Shown: in pieces, positions 1 through 6,555 of the stretch
How positions within the stretch are numbered: the first letter of the stretch is position 1
Layout: each line of letters starts with the position of its first letter
Assembly (NCBI GenBank): GCA_002369155.1
Contig: DFEM01000003.1
Coordinates: 1-10,796, forward strand
Length of the DNA: 10,796 nt
Direction: 5' to 3'
Source of the DNA: Lachnospiraceae bacterium UBA3802
GTDB taxonomy: Bacteria > Bacillota > Clostridia > Lachnospirales > Lachnospiraceae
Program-made: the position numbers and the translations under genes
Notes under the pieces: model-generated
Seen by the model: the letters and a program-made list of their open reading frames with translations, nothing else
Database searches by the model: none
What the model was told of the DNA's origin: nothing

Positions 1-293
1 TAGATATCCGGAGCATCGTTTCCGTTAAGAACCGTTCCGATCATATTGCTATAATCATCAACTTTTGTGTAAACCATTTCCACATTGGGATAATACTCGC
101 TGAAACGGTCAAATTCTACTTCGAGTGCCTCAAAATTATCATATCCGCCGGCTATTGTAATATTGCAGCTGACGGAGGTATCCATGGAAGGTTTAAATCC
201 TTCCTGCGCCTTATCGTTCGGCTTTTCGGGGCCACAGGCCGCCAGGCTGAAAGTCATCAATAAAGTTAATAATACGCAAATCTTCTTTTTCAT
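1..293 (-). CDS. ABC transporter solute-binding lipoprotein (N-terminal part, runs off window)
   Basis: This is the first 97 codons of an extracellular solute-binding protein; the C-terminal part lies beyond the left edge. The start ATG is at 293, with GGAAGGA about 9 bases upstream inside the end of the kinase gene. The N-terminus is a lipoprotein signal: MKKK, a hydrophobic stretch, then the lipobox LAAC with the lipidated Cys at residue 20. A polar, charged linker follows, then a beta-strand (about residues 47 to 51, NITIAG) and a helix containing FDRFSEYYPNVEM. Ending in GTVLNGNDAPDI, this is the usual opening of family 1 (sugar/oligosaccharide-type) binding proteins. It would sit on the outer face of the membrane and deliver ligand to an ABC permease, or present ligand to the kinase encoded just upstream. 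Ligand identity cannot be read from this fragment. The family call is firm and the sugar specificity is only likely. Confidence 0.85.
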   Translation of the reverse strand, partial: MKKKICVLLTLLMTFSLAACGPEKPNDKAQEGFKPSMDTSVSCNITIAGGYDNFEALEVEFDRFSEYYPNVEMVYTKVDDYSNMIGTVLNGNDAPDI

Positions 294-298
294 ATTTG

Positions 299-2830
299 TC
301 ATCTTCCTTCCCTGATTCTTCGAATTTCCCTTATAACCAGTTTAACATCTATGGGTTTTGCTATATGTCCGTTCATTCCGGCATCCAGGCATTCCGTAAT
401 GTTTTCCGAAAATGCATCAGCCGTCATCGCAACAATCGGTATTGAAGAAGCCCATGTATTCTCAAGTTTTCGAATCGTTCTGGTTGCATCCAGACCGTTC
501 ATCTCAGGCATCTGAACATCCATAAAGATTAATGTATAGCTGCCCTCTTTGGCTTCGCTCATCTTTTCAACGCATATACGTCCGTTCTCCGCACGCTCGG
601 AAGTTATTCCGAACATGGAAAGCATGGCCGAAATGATTTCCCAGTTGATATCATTGTCTTCCGCAACAAGGATATTAAGTCCGTGCAAATCCGAATAATC
701 ATCCTCAGGTTCGACCGATCCCGATTCTTTTCCGATAAGATTGTTAATCTTGTCATAAAGCGTTGATTTGAAAAGCGGCTTGTTGACAAAACCGTTGACG
801 CCGGCTTTTTTCGCCTTGTCTTCAATATCCGACCAATCATATGCGGAAATCAGCAGAATCGGAACTTTTTTGTCTATCTCTGAGCGAATCCTGTTTATTG
901 TTTCGATTCCGTCGGTTTCCGGCATTTTCCAATCTATAATAATTACATCATAATCTCTGCCGGAAAGGTGTCTTTGTTCAATCATTTCAAAAGCTTTTGA
1001 TCCACTTAATGCCTGCTCCACCGAAGCTCCGAGCGACTTTAATGTATCCGTTGTAGTCTGAAGCATGATTTCATCATCATCTACGATTAATATATCGATG
1101 GGGTCAAGTTTCATGTCTTCACGCTGCCTGTCAGCTACGGGTATATCCAGTTCGATAGTGAATGTGGTTCCCTTGCCCTGCTCACTCTGACAATCAATCG
1201 TCCCACCTATCAGTTCGACCATCTGCTTTGTAATAGTCAGTCCGAGTCCCGTTCCCTGAATGCTGTTGACACGGCTGTCTACCTGCCTGTAGAAAGGCTT
1301 ATACATGTTCTCCATGAATTCCGAACTCATTCCGATACCTGTATCGGCTACCGCATAAATAAGTTTTATGCATCCGGGTGTATCGCTCTTTTCCTCTCGA
1401 AGTTCCACACTTACGCGTCCTCCGGGTTCGGTGTATTTTACAGCATTGGAAAGGATATTGATGTAAATCTGATTTAACCTGAGTTGATCGGTGTATAAAT
1501 ATTCCTTTTCCATTTGATTAATATGAAAACTGAATTCGATATTCTTTTCTTTAATCATGGGCTGCGAAATATTCACAAGGTTCTCAACCGTTTCAACAAT
1601 GGAAAATGTTAACGGACTCAGTTTAAGTTTTCCGCTTTCCACCTTGGATATATCCAAAATATCATTGATTAATGTCAAAAGATGATTGCTTGCAAGACTT
1701 ATTTTCCTAAGACTTTCCTTTGTTGCCTCAACATCTCCCGGATTTTTTTGCGCAAGTGTCGTCAGCCCTATGATTGCGTTCATGGGAGTACGAATATCAT
1801 GTGACATAGTGGAAAGAAAATCGGTCTTTGCCTTATTGGCCGCCTCAGCTTTTCTGGCCGTAATCTGCAGACGTTTGTTAATGTAACGCATATAGAAAAG
1901 ATCGGAAAGAAACAGAACCAGCAGACCGACGGAAACAACTCCGATTAGTGCCCAGTTGCCATTTTTTACTTTAAGGTCCTTTGCCGGCACAAGACCAAGC
2001 ATGATCCAACCCGCATTGGATGAGATGGGTGTGAATGCAAGTATGCACTCTTCTTCATGAGAATTAATCATGGAGACGGAGCCTGTAGATGAAGTAATCC
2101 TGTCGAAGAGTTCATTCGAGGATTCCGGATCCGTCGGATTATAAGATTTGTAGAATTCGAAAAAATCAGAATTTTTGAAATTGTATCCCTTTAGGATATA
2201 ATCGCCGCTTGCATCTATCATTGCCAGCTCGGCGTTTACAAGTTCAGTCTGCGGAAAAACCCATTTTTGTTCCAATGCCGAAATCGGAACCACCCTGAGT
2301 AAAACCGCATCTTCAGATAAACCTGTTTCGGGATTATATAATGAAATAATATTGCAAAAGGCCAGTGACTGCTCGCCGTTCATCGGATTGGTGTAAGCAC
2401 GGGTTATATTAACCGACTCTCCTATTTCTTCAATCCAGTCCAAATCACCCAAGAGATTCAAACGCTGATATGAAACATCATATTCATCTTCTGTACCGAG
2501 TTTCGGACGTGTTGAAAGACCTGAGAGCGTGTCAGTATCAATCAAATGTGCGGATGTATTCTTAATAACATGCGAAGAACGTATATACTCGGTCGCTTCT
2601 TCCATAGTCATATTATTATTGTTAATATAACGCGCCCAAATATCACATATGTTCTGTTCACCCTGAAGATAATTCTCAGTCACTTGCTCCATGGTGACCG
2701 TTGTATCCACAAAGTGTTCTACCTGCCTTAAGTATGAATCCCTGCTTTCGTATTTTGAATATATAACAACAAAAATCAATATGGCAGCAATGATAACCAC
2801 ATTGATTATGCTGATCAAAAACTTTTTCAT
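299..2830 (-). CDS. Membrane hybrid sensor histidine kinase with two receiver domains
   Basis: This is a hybrid histidine kinase of 843 residues counted from ATG 2830. It has a membrane segment near residues 4 to 24, an extracytoplasmic sensor of about 265 residues that I cannot assign to a family, and a second membrane segment near 294 to 310. The HisKA domain carries the phospho-acceptor His in STMSHDIRTPMN (about 344). The HATPase domain has the N box (NILSNAVKY, Asn about 462), DTGIGM and GTGLGLT. Two receivers follow: the first has Asp in IIIDWKMPETDG (about 633) and Lys in NKP; the second has Asp in IFMDVQMPEMNG (about 771) and Lys in AKP. No HPt domain or DNA-binding output is present, so phosphate must pass to another protein. 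ATG 2830 is preceded by GGTGAT. An in-frame TTG at 2845 sits 5 bases after GAGGAG and would add five residues; I cannot exclude it. The solute-binding lipoprotein begins 5 bases after this stop, suggesting joint sensing of its ligand. Confidence 0.93.
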   Translation of the reverse strand: MKKFLISIINVVIIAAILIFVVIYSKYESRDSYLRQVEHFVDTTVTMEQVTENYLQGEQNICDIWARYINNNNMTMEEATEYIRSSHVIKNTSAHLIDTDTLSGLSTRPKLGTEDEYDVSYQRLNLLGDLDWIEEIGESVNITRAYTNPMNGEQSLAFCNIISLYNPETGLSEDAVLLRVVPISALEQKWVFPQTELVNAELAMIDASGDYILKGYNFKNSDFFEFYKSYNPTDPESSNELFDRITSSTGSVSMINSHEEECILAFTPISSNAGWIMLGLVPAKDLKVKNGNWALIGVVSVGLLVLFLSDLFYMRYINKRLQITARKAEAANKAKTDFLSTMSHDIRTPMNAIIGLTTLAQKNPGDVEATKESLRKISLASNHLLTLINDILDISKVESGKLKLSPLTFSIVETVENLVNISQPMIKEKNIEFSFHINQMEKEYLYTDQLRLNQIYINILSNAVKYTEPGGRVSVELREEKSDTPGCIKLIYAVADTGIGMSSEFMENMYKPFYRQVDSRVNSIQGTGLGLTITKQMVELIGGTIDCQSEQGKGTTFTIELDIPVADRQREDMKLDPIDILIVDDDEIMLQTTTDTLKSLGASVEQALSGSKAFEMIEQRHLSGRDYDVIIIDWKMPETDGIETINRIRSEIDKKVPILLISAYDWSDIEDKAKKAGVNGFVNKPLFKSTLYDKINNLIGKESGSVEPEDDYSDLHGLNILVAEDNDINWEIISAMLSMFGITSERAENGRICVEKMSEAKEGSYTLIFMDVQMPEMNGLDATRTIRKLENTWASSIPIVAMTADAFSENITECLDAGMNGHIAKPIDVKLVIREIRRIREGR

Positions 2831-2869
2831 ATTAATCACCCACAAACGGACTCCTCATTCACATATATA

Positions 2870-2898
2870 AGTATAACACTTACTTTAAATCTTCACCA
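2870..2898 (-). promoter_or_regulatory. Possible extended -10 promoter of the histidine kinase unit
   Basis: On the minus strand TGTTATACT (2878 to 2870) matches the extended -10 form TGnTATAAT with one mismatch. The -35 position 17 bases upstream (TGGTGA, 2898 to 2893) is poor, as is common with extended -10 promoters. It lies between the terminator of the preceding gene and the kinase start, where a promoter is expected. The predicted 5' leader is short, about 20 to 30 bases. Confidence 0.4.
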
Positions 2899-2918
2899 TA
2901 TGCAGACTGTCGGGAACT

Positions 2919-2955
2919 TAAAAAAAACAGTCGAAATTATAATCTTTCGGCTGTT
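2919..2955 (-). terminator. Intrinsic terminator after the GNAT-RsgA gene
   Basis: Read on the minus strand, an 11-bp stem (AACAGCCGAAA, 2955 to 2945, with TTTCGACTGTT, 2936 to 2926) encloses an 8-base loop. It has one internal C-A mismatch. It is followed directly by a run of T (eight A on the plus strand, 2920 to 2927, partly in the stem). It begins about 20 bases after the stop codon of the GNAT-RsgA gene and separates that unit from the kinase. Confidence 0.8.
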
Positions 2956-2975
2956 TCTCTTTTCACGCGATATTT

Positions 2976-4565
2976 TTATTCCAATGAATTTCTTTTATCG
3001 AATTTTTTATAAGCTTTCGCCCACTTCGATATTTCTTTTTTCATGGCATAATTGTAGGTATTTTCTCTTCCGAGATTTTTGTAAAGTTCATATCTTTCCA
3101 AAGATAATTCTCCGCTTGACAAAGCTGCTTTGATTGCGCAGCCCGGCTCGGTATCATGTCTGCAATTGCTGAATTTGCAGCGGCTCTCGAGTTCCACAAT
3201 ATCGGAGAAAGTTTCATCGATTCCATCCTGTGCGTTTGCCATTCCGACTTCACGCATGCCGGGAGTATCTATGATTGTAACACCGTTTGGAAGATCTATG
3301 AGTTTCCTGTACGTGGTCGTGTGTCTTCCCTTGTCATCGTCTTCCCTTATTTCGGATGTCTTCATTACTTCTTCCCCGATAATGGAATTGATAAGTGTTG
3401 ATTTTCCCGCACCCGATGAGCCCATAAGGCAGATGGTTGTTCCGGGAATCATATACTCATTCAGTTCATCAAGGCCGATTCCGTAAATTGCGGATATTGC
3501 ATGTACTCTCACTTTATCGGATATGTCCTCCACTTCTCTGACAAACCTGCCCGGATTGGTGCTAAGGTCCGATTTCGTAAGTATTACGACGGGTGTTGTT
3601 TTGCCCTGCAATGCGATGCTTACATATCTTGCTATACGGTTGTAGTTATAATCTTCGTTAAGCGAAGTGACGATAAAAAGATAATCCACGTTGGCAGTCA
3701 TATACTGCATAACTCCCGTTTTGGCCTGGTCCGGTCTTTGAAGAAAACTTTTTCTCTCGCAAACCGAAAGTATTGTGGATTCACCCTGTTTGTTCAGTAA
3801 AAATGTGACATAGTCACCGACTACCGGAAGATTCTCTGCGTCTTGTTCATAAAAACTTCCCTTAAGCTTTGCCGGTATTTCCTTTTCGAAGAACTTAATC
3901 TTATAACTGTTTTTGCTGACTTCCGATATTCTTCCGAGTTTTTCGACATGAAGCCACTGACATGATAATTTCAGGGGTTTGTAGTAGGGAAAGTTCTTTG
4001 TAAATTCTTCTACCTCTTTTTCGTCATCACATTCTTCAAAAATCGGTGCCTCGTAAAATAATCCGTGAATTTCTTCAAAGCCTTCATTAAGCGGGAATGC
4101 CATGAAAGCCTCCGAATTTCCGAAAGCCGGATGATGAATGTCAAAGTGATCGCAGGTTACAAAACCGTGCTTCGGATAATAATCCGGTTCGCCGCATATA
4201 ACGATTCCTTTATATCCTGCTTCTTTTGCAAGCGGTATTGTTTCTTCCAAAAGAAGTGCACCTATACCCCTTCCAAAGCATGTCGGTTCCACAGCGAGCG
4301 GCCCGAATGTCAGTACTTCGTTTTCTTTGTCACCGTCCACAACCTTTGCTTTGGAATAAAAAATCGCACCAACGATTTTTCCGTCTAACTCTGCAACACG
4401 ACTGAGTTCAGGCAGATATTCTTTTGCACCTCGAAGCTTGTTAACGAGCAGATGCTCATTACAGCCCGGCCCGTGCAGATTCCAGAATGCACGCATGGTC
4501 ATGTGTTCGGTATTATAATAATCTTCTTTGTTTTCTTTTCTGATAATTATATTATTAATATTCAA
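2976..4565 (-). CDS. GNAT acetyltransferase fused to RsgA-type circularly permuted GTPase
   Basis: This is a two-domain protein of 529 residues. Residues about 6 to 170 form a GNAT acetyltransferase resembling the YhbS group, with acetyl-CoA loop CFGRGIGALLL near 96 to 106 and YYPKHGF near 129 to 135. After a linker, residues about 207 to 529 form a full RsgA (YjeQ/EngC) GTPase: an OB-fold, then permuted G motifs in the order G4 (TKSD, 330), G5 (SAI, 358), G1 (GSSGAGKST, 382 to 390), G2 region (GRHTTT, 413) and G3 (DTPG, 433). The C-terminal zinc knuckle has Cys 463, Cys 468, His 470 and Cys 476. RsgA proteins act in late 30S ribosome assembly; the acetyl acceptor is unknown. I chose the TTG at 4565 because AGGAG lies 8 bases upstream. 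The open frame extends upstream to 4691, but that stretch overlaps the leader terminator and does not look like GNAT. RsgA is normally about 290 to 360 residues alone, so the fusion is notable. It may be a second copy beside a housekeeping rsgA elsewhere. Confidence 0.9.
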   Translation of the reverse strand: MNINNIIIRKENKEDYYNTEHMTMRAFWNLHGPGCNEHLLVNKLRGAKEYLPELSRVAELDGKIVGAIFYSKAKVVDGDKENEVLTFGPLAVEPTCFGRGIGALLLEETIPLAKEAGYKGIVICGEPDYYPKHGFVTCDHFDIHHPAFGNSEAFMAFPLNEGFEEIHGLFYEAPIFEECDDEKEVEEFTKNFPYYKPLKLSCQWLHVEKLGRISEVSKNSYKIKFFEKEIPAKLKGSFYEQDAENLPVVGDYVTFLLNKQGESTILSVCERKSFLQRPDQAKTGVMQYMTANVDYLFIVTSLNEDYNYNRIARYVSIALQGKTTPVVILTKSDLSTNPGRFVREVEDISDKVRVHAISAIYGIGLDELNEYMIPGTTICLMGSSGAGKSTLINSIIGEEVMKTSEIREDDDKGRHTTTYRKLIDLPNGVTIIDTPGMREVGMANAQDGIDETFSDIVELESRCKFSNCRHDTEPGCAIKAALSSGELSLERYELYKNLGRENTYNYAMKKEISKWAKAYKKFDKRNSLE

Positions 4566-4571
4566 TTCTTT

Positions 4572-4618
4572 GTCTCCTTTTTTCCTATAAACATTAACGC
4601 ATCTTACAGTATGGAGAC
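4572..4618 (-). promoter_or_regulatory. Ribosome site of GNAT-RsgA with a potential masking complement
   Basis: The ribosome site AAAGGAG (core GGAG, 4577 to 4574) lies 8 bases before TTG 4565 and fixes the start. GTCTCC at 4618 to 4613 is a perfect 6-base complement of GGAGAC at 4577 to 4572. The two could fold across a 35-base loop and hide the ribosome site. The complementarity is seen directly; regulation by it is inference, and a 6-bp helix closing a long loop is only modestly stable. Confidence 0.4.
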
Positions 4619-4650
4619 CTTTTTTGACGGAAAACTGCCTGAAATTAGGC

Positions 4651-4681
4651 AAAAGAAAACCGTGACTTAAAATGCCACGGT
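4651..4681 (-). terminator. Intrinsic terminator (candidate attenuator) in the leader of GNAT-RsgA
   Basis: On the minus strand ACCGTG (4681 to 4676) pairs with CACGGT (4664 to 4659). A G-U and a C-G pair extend this to 8 bp with a 7-base loop, and TTTTCTTTT follows. It has the right shape for Rho-independent termination in the leftward direction only; the plus strand lacks a T-run. It lies downstream of the 4841 promoter and the 21-codon ORF but upstream of the GNAT-RsgA start. It should therefore stop part of the transcripts before the coding region, or end read-through from the long operon. A weaker 5-bp hairpin, TGCCT/AGGCA (4651 to 4636), follows immediately. Confidence 0.7.
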
Positions 4682-4711
4682 CTGATATCAAATAATCCTG
4701 TCCATAAATGA

Positions 4712-4777
4712 TTAAAGGGCATAAACCGAGGTCATCATACTGTATTCTTTTACATTATCCAATTTTACGACACGCAT
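4712..4777 (-). CDS. Small leader ORF, 21 codons, upstream of GNAT-RsgA
   Basis: A short ORF opens at ATG 4777 and closes with TAA at 4712. The peptide starts MRVVKLDNVK and ends MMTSVYAL. It has a credible ribosome site (GAGAGG, 4792 to 4787, 9 bases from ATG) and sits about 34 bases after the predicted start of transcription from the 4841 promoter. It ends 30 bases before the terminator hairpin. This is the layout of a leader peptide whose translation could decide whether the terminator forms. I do not recognise the peptide. It has no run of one amino acid that would point to amino-acid attenuation, so a ribosome-stalling or antibiotic-sensing role would be a guess. It could also be the remnant of a decayed gene start. 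Confidence 0.5.
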   Translation of the reverse strand: MRVVKLDNVKEYSMMTSVYAL

Positions 4778-4817
4778 TAAGATTAACCTCTCTTTCCTTT
4801 AATTTTTTACTGCTGAA

Positions 4818-4846
4818 AATATATCACATACCTTCGTCGGAGTCAA
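4818..4846 (-). promoter_or_regulatory. Sigma-A-type promoter overlapping the stop codon of the YjbR-MGMT gene
   Basis: On the minus strand TTGACT (4846 to 4841) and TATATT (4823 to 4818) are separated by exactly 17 bases. Each hexamer has one mismatch to the housekeeping consensus. The -35 box contains the TGA stop of the YjbR-MGMT gene. The expected start of transcription is near 4811, giving a leader of about 245 bases before GNAT-RsgA. Confidence 0.75.
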
Positions 4847-5478
4847 CAATTCTTTTTATTCCATTGGTATTTTGCCAGATTGACACGTCCGTCAATAACT
4901 TCAACACCTTCGGCTTCCAAAAGTTTTGCCTGAGCTCCGCTTCCACCGAAAGCAAATTCTCCGGCAAGTTCTCCTTTGGCATTTACCACACGAAAACATG
5001 GAATATTGTCGGGGTCAGGGTTTTTATGAAGTGCGTTTCCGACAGCACGTGCCATCTTTTTATCGCCTGCTGCCTCGGCAACCTGCGAATATGTGGCTAC
5101 TTTGCCGTAAGGGATTTGCTTGACTGCTTCGTAAATTCGCTTTGACGGGCAGTCACTGATAAGGTCATAGCTCTCGGCAATCATTATTTTAATATCTTTA
5201 TCCGGTATCGAACCGTCAAGAATTATCGTATTCCAATGGTCCTTGTTTTGATGATATCCGGGTGTTACCGACTTGTATATGTCCCTCCAGAAATACGCTT
5301 TCTCGGGATCGACTTTTACATTGAGATTGACAAACCCGTCCTTTTCATATGTCCAAAGAAATGCCTTTTTATTTCCTTTATATCGAACAAGCTGCCAGTT
5401 CTCATCATGAAACGGCGCATCCTGATAGGAGTCCGGAAAAGACAAACCGTATTTTAATGCTTCTTTTCTTGTTTTCAT
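4843..5478 (-). CDS. MmcQ/YjbR-like domain fused to an MGMT-type DNA alkyltransferase-like domain
   Basis: This 211-residue protein has two parts. Residues 1 to about 108 resemble the MmcQ/YjbR family (PDSYQDAPFHDENWQLVRY near the start, later FWRDIYKSVTPGYHQNKDHW). Residues about 112 to 195 are the DNA-binding and catalytic core of O6-methylguanine methyltransferases: YEAVKQIPYGKVATYSQVAE, the ARAVG helix with the nucleotide-flipping Arg (about 144), and IPCFRVV with the reactive Cys at about 161. The usual motif is PCHRV; here His is replaced by Phe while Cys remains, unlike alkyltransferase-like proteins, where the Cys becomes Trp. It may still accept alkyl groups or may mainly bind damaged DNA. 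The start ATG 5478 has AGAGG 6 bases upstream and lies one base after the stop of the preceding small ORF, suggesting translational coupling. Both domain calls are firm; activity is uncertain. Confidence 0.88.
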   Translation of the reverse strand: MKTRKEALKYGLSFPDSYQDAPFHDENWQLVRYKGNKKAFLWTYEKDGFVNLNVKVDPEKAYFWRDIYKSVTPGYHQNKDHWNTIILDGSIPDKDIKIMIAESYDLISDCPSKRIYEAVKQIPYGKVATYSQVAEAAGDKKMARAVGNALHKNPDPDNIPCFRVVNAKGELAGEFAFGGSGAQAKLLEAEGVEVIDGRVNLAKYQWNKKNC

Positions 5479-5479
5479 T

Positions 5480-5596
5480 TTATACCTCTGCAAGAAGATA
5501 AAGTACGTGAAGATTCTCTGTTTTCTTTAGGAAATCCGAATCTGCTTTGAACGCTTCCACGAGATAATCAAGGCGTTCTTCATTTGTCTTATTCAT
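5480..5596 (-). CDS. Small ORF of 38 codons, possibly an N-terminal remnant of a macrodomain protein
   Basis: ATG 5596 to TAA 5480 encodes 38 residues beginning MNKTNEERLDYLVEAFKADS and ending HVLYLLAEV. It fills the gap between the DUF1848 gene and the YjbR-MGMT gene and ends one base before the latter's ATG, so translation could be coupled. Its ribosome site is weak (GGGG about 9 bases upstream). From memory, the first 20 residues resemble the opening of Firmicutes protein-ADP-ribose hydrolases of the macrodomain class (EERLDYL followed by FKADS); I cannot verify this. Nothing of a macrodomain follows, so it is either a deletion remnant kept as a coupling ORF or an unrelated small protein. 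Confidence 0.5.
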   Translation of the reverse strand: MNKTNEERLDYLVEAFKADSDFLKKTENLHVLYLLAEV

Positions 5597-5628
5597 GACA
5601 ATTAACCCCGTACATTTGCTTACCTTTA

Positions 5629-6555
5629 TTAAAACAGTTTCTCCTGCAGATCTATCCATGATTCCTGCGGCACTTCATGTATCACATCACCATCCATATG
5701 ATTTCCGATTAAAAAAGGAGATGCAGGGTCATGCATTTTATGCTGTTCAAATACGGTTTTTGCTTCGGCATTAGCATAACAGTATTTGCAAAGATGCATG
5801 CAGGTATTGTATGCTCCTATATCACAGGATAAGTAACAGGCGCATTCCGCTCTGGCGCCTTTTTTCTTTGGTGCATTCAGCCTTTTTCCGATCGCCTTTT
5901 CGTAATCGCTTATCTTCATGCAGCCGCTGCAGTCAGCTCCGTACTTGGCAAGTTCATCACCCTCCGCACAAGGCTTAACCGTCATCCCGCATTCGGAAGC
6001 AATTTTAATTATTTCTTTTCCGAGAGTTATTCTGTCTTCTTTTGATACCTCTCTTGCTTCGGGAAAGTTTTTTCTGACCTTCGGATAAAGATCTATAAAA
6101 CTGATTACCACGGTATCAGTGTATCCTTTAAGGCTTTCCGCTATTTGTCTGAATGCGTGTAAATGATACTCCGATGAATATTTTTCGGAAAGAAAAATCG
6201 GATCATATCTCCATCCCACGGAATTCACTCCCACCATATCCGATAATCTTTTAAAATCTTCAATGAGCTGATGTTTATCGGGTACATTCGGCTCAATATC
6301 TCTTCCGTACGGAGTCAGCGTAACAAACCAATACTGACCGAAATCTTTTATTAAATCCATGTACGGAAACATGGGTGCCGGATTCTTGGTGCAAAATCCT
6401 ATCACGTCAACAACGGACGGATCAAGTTTATATTTACTCACCTGACTCGGATTATATGGGTTTCTGACCAAGACAAAACCTTCTTTTATTCTGTTTGAAA
6501 ACCACTCGGCGTAGAAAGCCGGGATATCGGTTCTTTGTCCTGTATTAATTATCAT
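5629..6555 (-). CDS. DUF1848 family protein with C-terminal Cys cluster (CX3CX2C)
   Basis: This 308-residue protein matches what I know of DUF1848: it opens INTGQRTDIPAFYAEWFSNR, followed by VDVIGFCTKNPAPM, WFVTLTPYG and GWRYDPIF. The alternation of strands and helices suggests a TIM-barrel-like fold. The C-terminal third is rich in Cys: 196, 209, 212, 238, 240 and 244, then CMHLCKYCYANA with Cys 252, 256 and 259 spaced CX3CX2C. That is the spacing of the radical SAM iron-sulfur motif, but at the wrong end of the protein. An iron-sulfur role is likely; the reaction is unknown. Its ATG lies inside the last codons of the GNAT gene before it (11-base overlap, AATGATAATTAA). The family signature begins right after this start, which supports it although the ribosome site is weak. 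Confidence 0.88.
   Translation of the reverse strand: MIINTGQRTDIPAFYAEWFSNRIKEGFVLVRNPYNPSQVSKYKLDPSVVDVIGFCTKNPAPMFPYMDLIKDFGQYWFVTLTPYGRDIEPNVPDKHQLIEDFKRLSDMVGVNSVGWRYDPIFLSEKYSSEYHLHAFRQIAESLKGYTDTVVISFIDLYPKVRKNFPEAREVSKEDRITLGKEIIKIASECGMTVKPCAEGDELAKYGADCSGCMKISDYEKAIGKRLNAPKKKGARAECACYLSCDIGAYNTCMHLCKYCYANAEAKTVFEQHKMHDPASPFLIGNHMDGDVIHEVPQESWIDLQEKLF

Noticed and set aside
4636..4651. Short inverted repeat TGCCT/AGGCA just after the leader terminator, considered as a second terminator
   Set aside because: The stem has only 5 bp and only four T follow, too weak alone; it is noted as part of the leader structure.
4566..4691. A 42-codon N-terminal extension of the GNAT-RsgA gene starting at TTG 4691
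   Set aside because: It runs through the terminator hairpin and does not resemble a GNAT N-terminus. The TTG at 4565 has an AGGAG at good distance and begins where the domain begins.
4708..5145. Plus-strand open frame of 145 codons opposite the YjbR-MGMT gene and leader
   Set aside because: It is antisense to a gene with clear family motifs, has no convincing ribosome site, and its translation shows no recognisable domain.
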